DNA from: Diphasiastrum complanatum
Taxonomy: Eukaryota > Streptophyta > Lycopodiopsida > Lycopodiales > Lycopodiaceae
Length of the DNA: 64,000 nucleotides
Reading direction: 5' to 3'
Assembly (NCBI GenBank): GCA_029204225.1
Contig: CM055106.1
Span: forward strand, 38,404,036 to 38,468,035
Below the pieces are notes generated by a model. That model did not search any database, was not told the DNA's origin, and saw nothing but the letters and a program-made list of their open reading frames with translations. Positions 1-10,725 of the stretch are shown one piece after another; the first letter of the stretch is position 1, and every line of letters begins with the position of its first letter. The translations under genes were made by a program, and so were the position numbers.

Positions 1-899
1 TTATGTACGGTTCTCAACCTAGATCTCATGTTAATGTGGAGATGTAAGATCCAGAAGGTTGTCGATTTCTTGCATGATATGCAAAAAATGTTGCAAGTGG
101 CTAAGGATAATATCCAGTGCTCGAGATTATTGGTTATGCAACGTCATACTAGACAGGACCCGTAAAGTATTAGTAACCTTGTGAGGCCCAGATACATTAT
201 TTGGAGTTAGTACATGGTTTAAGACAGTCAATGCATGTGTAGAGTATCAATAGCAATGGAATTTTTTAATAGAGAGGTTTAGGCCTTGCATGACTACATG
301 CACAAGGTGGTCTTGGGTCCATATATCCATTAGAAATTTGCCCTATTCTATCATTTATTTTGGTGTTTCATCGTTAGGTTCTCTCATCTCTTGCTTCCTA
401 TTCCTTGGCTTGGGGATGAAGCTTATGGAGATTGATCGGTTGCTTCTACTTGGTTCTACTTGGTTGGGTGGTTTCTCCACAGTGTATTTTCTTGTGTTTT
501 TTCCTGTAAGCAGGATCTTGAGAAGCTTTCCCTTACAAGCACCTAGCTGGAGAACAAAATTGCACTTCAGGCCAATTCAATTAGAACTGAAAAAATTCAA
601 ATAATGACTCATTGAATCTGTCAAAGTGCACTACACATTGTAACTAACAATGTCTTCATGATCAATGGTAAACAAACTTATCTTGCGCTATTCGCTATAC
701 ACACAAACATAATGATTCATATATGCTAGAAACCAAATACACTTTCAAAATAGACAATCGCAATATTGGAAAGAATTGATAGAAGACAAAAGCATGTTTT
801 TAACATATCTGAAATCAATAGTACATAAATAGGAATAAAGAATGATCAGATGATCTTGCTACTCTTGTTTGCTCTTGTATTTTTTCTTATACTGATTTT
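1..899. other. No gene recognised; probable old repeat
   Basis: I see no convincing gene here. A short + strand stretch near positions 50-160 faintly resembles the alpha-helical linker after a gypsy integrase core, but it is too short and broken to call. The 104-codon open frame at 290-604 has a hydrophobic, biased composition and no motif I recognise. The region leads into a copia RNase H tail at about 900, so it may be decayed retroelement DNA. Confidence 0.4.
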
Positions 900-907
900 A
901 GTCTCAC

Positions 908-1129
908 GTGGCTATCTACTATAGTTGTATACAGATTTCTAAGAATCCAGTGTTTCATGCTCGTCGAAACTCATTACCACTTGTGAATTCTAAAGAAGTG
1001 GAATTGGTTTATTGCTCCACCAATGAGCAAGTTGCTAACGTATTGACAAAACCTCTTGAAAAAGAAAAATTTGAATACTTTCGAACCTTGATGAATGTTT
1101 GGGAAAATAAACTAATCATTAAGGGGGAG
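908..1129 (+). pseudogene. Copia RNase H C-terminal remnant and polypurine tract
   Basis: The frame carries the end of a Ty1/copia RNase H domain: a degenerate NPVFHARRN segment (normally NPVFHARTKH), then a VYCSTNEQVANVLTKPL segment corresponding to the usual motif before the copia pol terminus. RNase H would remove the RNA strand during reverse transcription. Everything upstream in pol is missing. A polypurine tract AAGGGGGAG lies at 1121-1129 and marks where an LTR should begin. The open frame runs on past the tract, which shows that the original stop codon is gone. It is a relic and not a host gene. Confidence 0.8.
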
Positions 1130-1330
1130 TATTGGAATATGTCATATATTGTTTATTTGGTACATACTAGGTTACTAGCTTAATAGTGGTCAAAACCCTA
1201 ATCTGGTGACCTAACCCTAAAGTTGGTTATCATCAATTTTGTATACCTTTTCATTCTTTGTTCTTTATTATCATAATGAGGAAAGTAGAGGTTGTAACGG
1301 CAATGCTCTTTCTTGTGCATTCTCAGTGTC
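1130..1330 (+). repeat. Partial copia 3' LTR
   Basis: This sequence directly follows the polypurine tract and starts TATTGGAATATG, close to the TGTTGGAATA start of the LTR at 10399. It is cut off near 1330, where an oppositely oriented copia gag begins. No second copy was found in the window, so the right boundary is approximate. Confidence 0.5.
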
Positions 1331-1333
1331 TGA

Positions 1334-2765
1334 TTATGTTGTAATTGATGGCAGTAGGTGATAAGATCCTAGTTGCATTAATCCACTTTTTGTAATACCC
1401 TCTTCAACTAGTTTTGGCATAGTTTTGACAATAGAACTTTGGTCCAACTTTAGAATGATCTCCATCCTAAGTATAGATCTCCTTTCTAAGGTTCTAAAGT
1501 ATCTTTCATAATTGATATAGAGAATAGTGTCCAAATTGGATGCTTCACTATTTCTTGCATCAATTTTACACATCAAGATATAACTAGAACATGAAGAACC
1601 AAATAGAATGTGAATGAAATGATTCCTCCATGTTTCAAACTTTGAACTCTCTGGAAAATTATAGCAACCAAACAATAAATGTGAGTGATGACCATTTGCT
1701 TGCTCATCTCCTCCAACTTTGTCCTTTCTTGATATGTCTCCACCATAAAACTCCATGAATGAGCCTCCATCTCCATCTTGCCACAAGATATCATCAACAC
1801 TTGATGACTTGGCCATGAATGAGTGACATGATGAACCTTCAATAGCTTCATTTCCATCAGCAAAACTAGCCAAGAATGCTAGTACAACTCCAACAATAAG
1901 ATATTGCAAGACAATGTGGCTAGTTTCTCCATATCTTGACAATTTGCACACATCCACATGAAATAGCTCAAACACAAGATATAAGAAGTAAAGTAAACTT
2001 GAATGACACTTCCTTGCTACTCCTTTGACCTTACTTGAGTCTTCTTTTGCCCTTGAACTTGCCTTTGATAAACATAGCCTCCTCTTCAAAATGAGATGTT
2101 GATGTAGATCCACCTCTTCTTGATTGAAGCCTATACATCTCATTTACCAAAATCTCTTGCAAATCCACAATACTTGAAAAAATCTTTTGAATAGCAAAAC
2201 TTTGAACAAGATTAGCATGATCATCCAACAAGCCATTAAGTATAACTTGAACAAGTTCTACCTCCTTACTGCTTTCATCAATACATGCTAACTCATCATT
2301 GAATGCTTTAACCCTCAAAACAAAAGCATGAGTACTCTCTTCCTTCTTTTGCAAACTTTGAAAGATTTGCCTCCTAATAGTAAGCACTCTTGATGTAGAC
2401 TTGGATTCATAAAGCTTCTTCAAAGCTTCCCAAGCCTCCAAAGATGATGTGCACTTACCAACTTCCTTGAGAAGTTCATTGGTAACATTCATCTTAATCA
2501 TGTGTAGAGCTTTCTTTGCTCTCTTGTCATACCTCACTTGATCTTGAGGTGCTTGAGGCCTCTCCTCCACACCTGCAACAATCTCCATCAACTCATTCAT
2601 CTCAAGAAGTGATTCCATCCTCACTTTCCACGGTGAATAGTTACTTGAGGTAAGCCTATCATTATCGTCCAACATAAAGCCTCCACTTGTAGCCATGTTG
2701 CAATGACCTGATCTTCTTCTTTTAACATGTTCCAATGCACAAAGCACTCTCTTGAATGTCAACAA
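1334..2765 (-). pseudogene. Copia gag (family A), broken
   Basis: The minus-strand frame 2765-2031 encodes a copia Gag. About residue 25 starts MATSGGFML, followed by the conserved LTSSNYSPWKVRMESLLE, the YDKRAKKALHMIKMNV segment and the LVQSFAIQ segment of this Gag family. It is clearly homologous to the intact Gag at 61259. Gag forms the particle that packages element RNA. After a frame change near 2100 the rest (to 1334) is garbled, with no zinc knuckle or protease motif visible. The same family occurs at 37.1 kb in the + orientation. It is a dead copy that probably lost its downstream pol. Confidence 0.85.
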
Positions 2766-3288
2766 ATGAACTCAAGAAGAAATCACAAAGATATGGAACC
2801 TCTCAAATCTCTTCTAGCACCTCTAACTATAAAATCAACACATAGAATAGTGAAATTTTGATCAATCTATGATCCATCCTCAATCTAATCATTCTCGCCA
2901 CTTCCTAAGATTGAAACACACTCAAATGAAGTTCAGTAACCTCACAAACTAGAGATCCAATCAAAATTAGGTTTTTGACAAAATCACAACAAATTGAATA
3001 TCTCAAATTCTACGTGCAATTTCTAGAAACTTGATGTATCATCTTGTAGACTCCAATGAGACCTTCCTAATACACCAAAAAATCATCCAAATCCAGTAAA
3101 CCAAGTGTGAAATCAGAATTGATGAAGTATATAATCCTATATTGAGTTTTGACCTACAAAAGATCCATTATACACATGCAAAAATGCTGATTTTTTTAGT
3201 AGAGATCAATCTAGCATGCTCTAACATTGGTAACTCCTCCAAATCCTTGCTAAAGATGGCTGATCCTTTCATAACCTGAAACATAATA
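2766..3288 (-). other. Copia family A 5' leader
   Basis: This is the untranslated stretch between the primer binding site and gag of the minus-strand family A element. The matching leader lies at about 36524-37090 on the + strand, sharing phrases such as the gag-proximal TTGAAACACACTC-type segment in inverted orientation. I see no gene in it. Confidence 0.65.
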
Positions 3289-3300
3289 GCTATGATACCA
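3289..3300 (-). other. Primer binding site, tRNA-iMet type
   Basis: On the minus strand this reads TGGTATCATAGC, a one-base variant of the copia primer binding site TGGTATCAGAGC. It abuts the inner end of the LTR at 3301, exactly where minus-strand DNA synthesis is primed. Confidence 0.8.
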
Positions 3301-3678
3301 TGTGAAGGATTTCAGATCATTCAAGATCCAATCCATGTCCCTGATCTTTGGTTACAATAAGGAGCAAACCAACAATCCTGCCAATGTAAAAAAATCAACA
3401 TCTACATACAAAATGAGATGCAAACTCAAAGAGATAATGATCAAACATGAACCAAAACATAAAATATGTTTGTTGTCCATACAACTGCAGTACCCTAATG
3501 TATTTCACACGTGTGAAACCAAAAATAACAAAATATGAGCATTCTACATAGAAGATTGCAAGATATCACCAAGATAGTGCACATGAGTAGTAGAACCCAA
3601 AGAGAACCATGTAGAATGACAAAATGAGAGATAGAAGAGAGAAGATGTGTCTCTCCACGAGTTACATCCTTTTATAGA
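3301..3678 (-). repeat. Family A copia LTR, truncated
   Basis: The segment begins TGTGAAGGATTT next to the primer binding site and matches, in reverse complement, the LTR at 35747-36510. Shared stretches include TTCTCTTTGGGTTCTACTA and AAAAGGATGTAACTCGTGG. Similarity stops near 3678, where a copia RNase H from another element abuts it, so roughly half of the LTR is missing. It contains the palindrome TTTCACACGTGTGAAA at 3504-3518. Confidence 0.8.
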
Positions 3679-3990
3679 GTGTCCAAGGCCTTACTGAGTG
3701 GCTTCTTAAAGATATCAGTTGTCATTTCCCTATGGGTATGAAGATTGTCCTTAGTATCTTCTTCTCAACTAAGTCCCAAATCACATGATATTTGATAGCT
3801 ATGTGCTTTGTTTTTGAGTGAAATACAGGATCTTTCGTAAGACAGATTGCTGAAGTATTATCCATTAACAAGACATAAGGTTCAAAAATAGATTCATCAA
3901 ATCCTTCAAACATCTGTTTGATCCAGATGAGCTCGTTTGCCATCTGGACTGCTGCTACATATTTCGCTTCACAGGAGGATTGAGCTACTA
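3679..3990 (-). pseudogene. Copia RNase H fragment (family B-like)
   Basis: Reading from 3990 down, the minus strand encodes SSCEAKYVAA, then MANELIWIKQ, a LLMDNTSAICL segment, DPVFHSKTKHIAIKYH and a DIFKKPLSKALDT terminus. This is the C-terminal half of a copia RNase H. It is closely similar to the copy at 40800-41100 of family B. Both ends are cut: at 3678 by a family A LTR, and at 3990 by a copia integrase in the opposite orientation. One in-frame change separates the last two segments. Confidence 0.85.
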
Positions 3991-5050
3991 TTGTTTGCTT
4001 CTCAGATAACTGATGAGGGCTACATTGTTACTTTCTCATCTGAGCAGTGTATAATATTCGAGGAAAATACTACTCTGACTACATGCACTAGAGTTGGAAA
4101 TCTTTACGTACTCTCTAATTCAGTTGCATTAGCTAGCATCTCTCATGAAAATGTAAACAATAATGCTATTCTGTGGCATAGTCGATTTGGACACATAAAT
4201 ACAAGATCACTTTCCTATATGCATTCTAATAACTTAGTTGATGGATTTTATTTTCCTTCTTCATTAGATAGGAAATCTTTTTTTTTGTGAATCATGCGTC
4301 TATGGCAAACACTCTAGGAGCAAGTTTCCCAAATAACAATCCATCAAAACAAAGCATGTATTGGATCTTGTACATAGCGATCTTTGTGGTCCAATGCCAA
4401 CTCCGTCCTTAGGAGATGCAGTCTATTTTATCACTTTCATAGATGATTATTCTAGATGGTCTACAGTCATATTCATTAAGCACAAATCCGAAGCATTTGA
4501 ATGCTTGAAGATATTCAAGGCCATGGTTGAGACACAAACGTCTACAAAAGTGAAGGCACTCCAAACTGACGGTGGCGGCGAATACCTCTCTAATGAGATG
4601 TCCGACTACATGGCTGAACATGGCATTAGAAGGCAGTTCACCATTTCCTATTCACCTCAACTAAACGAGATTGTAGAAAAGAGGAATCGAACTCTTCTCA
4701 ACTCAGCCAGATCCATGCTACATCAAGCACACCTACCTGCGAAGTTTTGAGCAGAAGCTATTGCCACTGCCTGTTACGTGCAGAACAGATCCAGCACCAA
4801 AGCCGTCAACAACAAAACTCCTCATGAAGTTTGTCATGGGCACAAGCCTAGTGTCAGTCATTTAAAAATCTTTGGTTGTATATGTTTTATTCACATTCCT
4901 AAACAACTTAGGAAGAAGCTGGATCATAGGACAAATACATGTATTTTCATTGGCTATCCTGATGAACACAAAGCTTATAAAGTTTACGATCCATCCACTA
5001 ATGTAGTATTTGTCTCTAGGGATGTAAAAATAAATCCAACAAAAATGAAA
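3991..5050 (+). pseudogene. Copia pre-integrase and integrase fragment
   Basis: From about 4000 the + strand encodes the pre-integrase segment with LWHSRFGHINTRSL. From 4361 the integrase core follows, with acidic positions visible in LVHSDLCGP, LQTDGGGEYLSN and EIVEKRNRTLL (D, D, E). The integrase C-terminal part with LKIFGCICFIHIP and CIFIGYPDE follows after a stop at 4748. Integrase inserts the cDNA into the genome. The frame is broken by stops near 4290 and 4748. It ends abruptly at 5050, where the terminal TG of an LTR in the opposite orientation begins, so this copy was interrupted by a later insertion or rearrangement. Confidence 0.9.
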
Positions 5051-5715
5051 TGAACAACAGTAGCTATGTGCAATAGAACGAAGCAGTAGTGGTGACAAAA
5101 ACTTGCACTCTGATTGAATGAAGAATGATGAGTACAAGAGCGTGAAGTAGCGCAAGACAGTAAGCGCAAAAAATGGCTTCAATTGATGATCGTTGATCTA
5201 TCTTACAAAATACTTAGCAACTTAGTTACTTAACTAGAGGACAACCTACTGAGCATGTTAGATTTGCTGACACTATACATTGATGATTGCATGTTAGTGC
5301 TCGGAGCATTGGGAAGCACAAAATCTATCTACTTAAATCTACTATGGTCATTATCCGTCCTTTCCAACTATCAATGTCTATGCAAATTAGGTGAACTATC
5401 AGTAACGCACTTGAAGTCGTCTGACAATGCATGGATCAACTTTTCCCTAATGAAAAAGAAGTCGATGAAGTTAAGTTAGTTGGTAGTTGATGAAAAGTCG
5501 ATGAAGTCGAGTAAGGCAGACAAGTTGACTAAGTCGGTTGATGGATAGGATGGAGTTCGGGTTGATGAAGTCGAAGTTGATGAAGTCGATGGAGTTAGTT
5601 GAGTATATACATGGAGAAGTCGAAGACTTCAAATTCGATGGAGTCAGACTTCGACTGAATTTTTTAGGATGCTCATTAATGAATGGGATTTGGTTCCGAG
5701 CATTGAAATCCAACA
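5051..5715 (-). repeat. Copia 3' LTR (minus orientation)
   Basis: The segment starts TGAACAACAG and ends GAAATCCAACA, so it has TG...CA ends. On the minus strand it directly follows the purine tract TAAGGGGTAG at the end of a copia pol (5723). About 5455-5640 is built from a degenerate GATGAAGTCGATGGAGT word. No partner LTR is in the window, so the boundaries rest on the terminal dinucleotides and the adjacent PPT. Confidence 0.65.
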
Positions 5716-5722
5716 CTACCCC

Positions 5723-5940
5723 TTAATGTGGATCCTGAAAAACTTGGATCTTTAGATTTAGCATGTCATTAAATCTGATGTGGTGATCCTTGGACAACGC
5801 CTTAGTGAAGTAATCTGCTGCCATCAATTCTGTCCTGAAGTAAAACAATGACACTTTCTTGCTTTGCACTTTTTCTCTAAGGTAGTGATACTTGATTTTG
5901 ATGTGTTTGCTCCGAGAGTGAAATCTTGGATTTAGAGAGA
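5723..5940 (-). pseudogene. Copia RNase H terminus
   Basis: The minus-strand frame gives NPRFHSRSKHIKIKYHYLRE, then AADYFTKALSKDHHIRFND and a stop, which is the C-terminal end of a copia RNase H (usual form LADIFTKPLxxxxF). It is followed by a purine tract and the LTR at 5715. The first 17 residues of the open frame, above 5940, belong to the neighbouring LTR, so the fragment is truncated there. Confidence 0.85.
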
Positions 5941-5945
5941 GTGCT

Positions 5946-6404
5946 TGTAAAGACCACCAGTTAAAACCCCTAAGATCAGGATAGGAACACACAAGAGAGA
6001 CTAACCAAACCTAGATCCCTCCTGGAGAATCCTCTTGGATCTAGCCCCCAAGCCATGCCATGTGATAGCAAGAGGAGAAGAGCTCAACTGGTAACCTAGA
6101 CCAAAGTTGTCGACGCTACCTCAATATATAGAGAGTAGGAATCTGTGCATGAGCACATGCAATCCCCATGCAGGTCAACTATAAATAAATCATAGCTCTT
6201 CATGCATTCCTCCTATATTTGTCACACATACATGCACTACTCCATATGTCTCAATTAGAGTGTCTGGGTCCTCTCAAGGTCATTAGTCACCAACAGGCCT
6301 CGACGTGGAATTTAATCTAGGTGTGACCAATAATCTTGAACATAGGAGGGCCGTTCTACCATATTAAGACTATTCCATGTCCTTAGCTGAATATGGCCGT
6401 AACA
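5946..6404 (-). repeat. LTR of an unidentified element
   Basis: The segment starts TGTAAAGACCACC and ends GGCCGTAACA (TG...CA). On the minus strand its start is preceded by a purine-rich tract, CCTTTTAAGGGAGAAAGAA, as expected of a 3' LTR, and it holds a CTATATATTG box near 6120-6130. The element body would lie to the right, at 6405 and beyond. No second copy was found, so the assignment is moderate. Confidence 0.5.
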
Positions 6405-9365
6405 TTCTTTCTCCCTTAAAAGGTCCTATCCTCAGAACGAGAAAAAAAAATTGAAACTATTCCTTAAGCTTTCAAATCTTACCCATGAATCATTATTTTT
6501 AGTCTGATCTTTCCATTTGAATAAGTTTTAGAGATGCAACAATTTTGAAATTGCTTGTCTCTACTCATGAATACTAATTCAAATTCCCAAAGATACACTA
6601 AGCTATAATTCCTCCAGATGAGTTGATCTTATCCAAAAAAAAAATTCATCACCTTCATGTAATCCCAAATACATAAAACACTAGGCGATTTTACTTTATT
6701 TCAGAAATCAAATTCGAAAGTTGAAGAAATTCCATGTCAATTTCTTGCAAAAAATAAGGCTTCTTAGTAAAAATATTCTTAGAATATCCAAATATTCTAA
6801 AATACCACAATTCAGTCATCTAAAATCTCTAGAAGATCCATCAAGTCTCAGACAATTATAATTCGAACTAGAGTACTACAGTTACTCTAACGAGCTAACA
6901 ACCCCATTTCTAGCATCATATGCAAGAAATCAACAACTATTTGTATCTTAATAGATTTATTTGTCTTTTATAAATATGGAGATATAGACTGATTTTTGCA
7001 CACAAGCACTTATAGACTACAATCTGTAGTAGAATACCATCCACTAAGGTAAGCAAATTCCTCATGAGTAACAAATTACTTATTCTGAAAATGTTTGTGA
7101 GATCCACACAATCTCAAGAATGTACTAGAGTAAAGAAATTAGAGTTCAATTAATAGATCTAAAACCTTGACTCTCCCAATTGATCAAGAATTACTCATTA
7201 TCTTAAGAATCCACACATTCCCTTATAATCTTCTAATGACCTTTAAGTATCAATTTATGATCAAGCAATCATAAACATTTAGAATCTTATGATTTGTCAA
7301 TCATAATTTACAAGATTTCAAAACCATACTTTATCATTGGAAGATACTAGAGTATATGCACAACATACAACTCAGGAAATATAAGAATCATTCTGAAATC
7401 TTTTCCACGAGAAAAAATCACTAGATTTCAAAAATATTCTTCCAAACCGATTCTTAAGCAAATTATGAGTTTCAAATTCTACAATCAACCATGTAATTAA
7501 GACCATTATAACGTTCGCCTTTACAATATAAACTTTATACAATCACCTAGAACAACATCTAGAGATTACAAAGTTTTGCTGAATTCCAACTGAATTCAGT
7601 TTAGGATCCGGTATCCAATTGAGCTCTCTGAGATACTATCACTAATGAATCAAGCAATACACACAAAACAAATAGTTTCGAATGTCTAGGTGCAGCTCTT
7701 AATTGTACATGTACAACACCACATTTAGATCCTTATCTAAATCATTTTTTAAGTTAACCAATAGATCTAACATAACAGATTTGTTAATTCTGCAAGTAAT
7801 TGTCAAACACAATACTTGATCATATGTCTATGTTCAAAGATTAGGATGATGCATATAGACATCTTTGAACATAAGGTTAAGATTAAAACTTTATTCCATC
7901 TGATCCAAACAGCGAAATCTTAAATTAATCTTCACCACCACTATCCATAATCATGAATATCTAACAGCTCAATATCCTCAAAACTCCTCCAATTCCAGAT
8001 TATTCAAAACAATCACTAGTGACGTTCTATTCCCACTGGATAGTTCCACCATTGCACACATACTGGATTCCACCAAAGAAATCTATGCAACTGGTTGATC
8101 CCATGAAAGTCTTATTCCTATCATTTTTTTCTCCCCCTTTTAAAACAAATTCCGTAATTTTGATTAAAAAGTTCTCAGGAGACAACGCATAAGATATCAA
8201 AGATTCGAAAAAGTCAGTAACGAGTATCCAATACTATTACAAACCGGACTTTTTCCTCAAAATCATAAAATATCTTACCCGAGTGATAGAAACATTACTC
8301 TCAATAATCAACTATCAAATAGACATAATCATTTGGGCTTGGAAGTCTAAATTCCACTTAATCAGTTGAAAACATCAATTGATTATGAGCTATATTCACA
8401 AAACTGAAATGGAAGCTTAAATTCATATAACTTTAATAGTCCTTTAGAACCTAGTTCTACACTAGAAGGAATAATATGAATCTCAATCCAATTGTCTCGT
8501 AATTAAGAAATTTTTAAAAAACAGAGGTTTAAATTAAAAGAGAAATAGCTTTTAAGGGTTTCCAATTTGGAATTTATGAAATACCATTTAGGGATCCTGA
8601 TCTATATCTCATAATCTCTCCAAATACTCTAAATAAAATTTAACCAATGGTTTCAACTGTTAGGCTAAGCATTACTAATAGTGTAAATACTAACCACTGG
8701 TCTACAGATCATTCTCGCACAAGAATTTCCCTTTGAAATTCCTGATGTCCCATACCGTCAGTTTTTTGGTCACCCAAAAAAATTTATCATTAAAGACACT
8801 GAAAACTCCTCCGACACAAGTAAATGCTAGGTTGCTACCCTTTTGACTACACTAGCTTAAGTATTACTTTGATAAAGTTGCCAGAACCTAATGGAAAGTC
8901 CATAAAATTTGGATCCGAGTACTCTTGTCCGATATTCGACACACTTAAGATTTATCCAATATAGAGCTACCTCCAAATAATATGACCTTTATTCCATTTA
9001 TTCACTTTAACAAGTGTCTCAAAAGCTTTAGTTTTCCCAATCATAAAAATCAAAATCATTTAGGATAGGCCTATCGGTGCAACACCAAAGTCGAAAAGGA
9101 AGGATACCAAAAACACCCATTAACTCAATTTACTAGGAGTATCGAAACTTTAGAGTTAAGTGGATAAATAGCATAATACCAAGGAATCGAATCCCTTTAC
9201 TGGGTACATGCCTGAGAACTATACCATTTCCATTGTTTAGTCAAGATCGGTTTAGAATAAATCAAACCGATTAATACAACTTGACACAAAAAACAATGGT
9301 ACCACAGTTTCACAAAAACTGGCATACAGATAATTGTCAAGTTGATAAGGTTTTAAACATGCATA
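6405..9365. other. ORF-free AT-rich stretch, about 3 kb
   Basis: There is no open frame of 60 codons or more on either strand, no recognisable domain, and no clear tandem repeat. Because a minus-strand LTR with an adjacent polypurine tract bounds it on the left, I infer that it is the interior of a non-coding or heavily decayed LTR element. On the right it is cut by the copia RT fragment at about 9366. Confidence 0.45.
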
Positions 9366-10384
9366 TTGTCCATGGAGAAGGAAAAACTAGATTCCTTTTA
9401 CCATAAGCGGGAAGCAATATTTAAAAACCAAGATTACACTTCCAGGGGATCAGTATGTACTTCCTCAGACTCAAATCTTTATTACTTTGCACAAGTCTCT
9501 AGTATCACATTGATTGTACTTGATGTGGAGGACCTCATTATTACGGACAATGATGAAGATTTGATAAGTGCTTTCAAAAAATATTTAGCCACGAGTTTTG
9601 AGTCAATGAAATTTTGAAGCGGTTTAGGATGCATGATTGCAAGCCCATTGCTATTCCAATTGAGGTCAGTAAGAATCTATCAGACATAAATCCAAGTGAT
9701 TTGGTGGATTCTAGGTTATTCTGGCAGTTGACTGGTTGTTTAATTTATCTTACTACAACACATCCATACATAAGTTATGCAGTTAGCCGAATAAGCCAAT
9801 TTATGGCGACACCTAAGGAGGTGCATTGGAAAGCAGCAAAACACATACTTCGATTTGTTAAAGACACAACAACTTATAGAATTTTTAATGAGAAAAGACA
9901 AGCCTTACCAGATTTACAAGTCTACATCGATTCAGACTGAGTAGGTTGTATTGATTGCATGAAATTCACCATAGGCTATATCTTTCATTTGGGTAATGGT
10001 GCATTTTCATGGTCTAGTAAGAAGCAGGAGACAATTGCTTTATCCACAACGGAAGCCGAATATAAAGCGCTATGCTCAACCACACAAGAAGCGATATGGT
10101 TGAGAAGAATGCTAGAAGACATTGGCATCCCACAAAGAAAACCCACTACGATCAGATGTGACAATTAGAGCGCCATTCATCTAGCAAAAAATCTTGTGTT
10201 CCATGCACGCACAAAACATAGAGAAAACAAATATCACTTCATTAGAGAAAAGTTGTTATTTAATGAAATAGATGTGGTGGATTGTAGGACAGAAGACCAG
10301 CTTGCAGACGTATTTACTAAGCCATTAACTATTGATAGACTTGAGCATTTCAGAGAAACGCTATATGTATATAAGATAAACTAG
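9366..10384 (+). pseudogene. Copia RT C-terminus and RNase H
   Basis: The + strand shows an eroded RT catalytic region (ITLIVLDVEDLIITDND, where the usual YVDD is VDVE). It continues with the copia RT-RNase H linker: QLTGCLIYLTTTHPYISYAV, then VHWKAAKHILRFVKDT. The RNase H segments STTEAEYKALCSTTQEAIWL, LVFHARTKHRENKYHFIRE and DQLADVFTKPL lead to a natural stop at 10384. Stops occur near 9617, 9940 and 10168. Only the 3' third of pol remains. The homologous terminus at 18731 belongs to the same family. Confidence 0.9.
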
Positions 10385-10389
10385 GACTT

Positions 10390-10398
10390 AAAGGAGAG
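10390..10398 (+). other. Polypurine tract
   Basis: The tract AAAGGAGAG lies immediately before the TG of the LTR at 10399 and just after the pol stop. This is the position that primes plus-strand DNA. Confidence 0.7.
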
Positions 10399-10725
10399 TG
10401 TTGGAATAGATAAGTCCAATTTATCTAGAGACTCATAGTTAGTAGTTTGATACATGTCAAGTCATTTTTTGTTTTTACTGTAAACGTTAGTAAGTGGTCA
10501 GAGAGAGTTGGGACACATGTCTCGTAACAGAGACCAAACTACCATGGAGTGGTACCCCCCAAAGAGGATGAGACTGTATATATGTATATCCTTGTTTCTA
10601 TTGTGAATATAGTTTGGAAAGCATTCTCTTGGGTGTTGGTGTGTTCTCTCCTTATGTTGATGAATGTTAATTGATGTGTTGCTCGCTAAAGTAGCTAGCT
10701 ATTACTGCAAGTAAGATTCTTGACA
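10399..10725 (+). repeat. Copia 3' LTR
   Basis: It starts TGTTGGAATAGATAAG after the PPT and ends AAGATTCTTGACA (TG...CA), 327 bp. It contains a TATATATGTATATCC promoter-like box at about 10574-10590. It is related in layout and sequence to the LTR at 18844-19184, so both belong to one small-LTR copia family. Confidence 0.75.

Noticed and set aside
290-604. 104-codon open frame as a small membrane protein gene
   Set aside because: Hydrophobic composition is expected from T-rich DNA. There is no homology word, and the setting is a decayed repeat.
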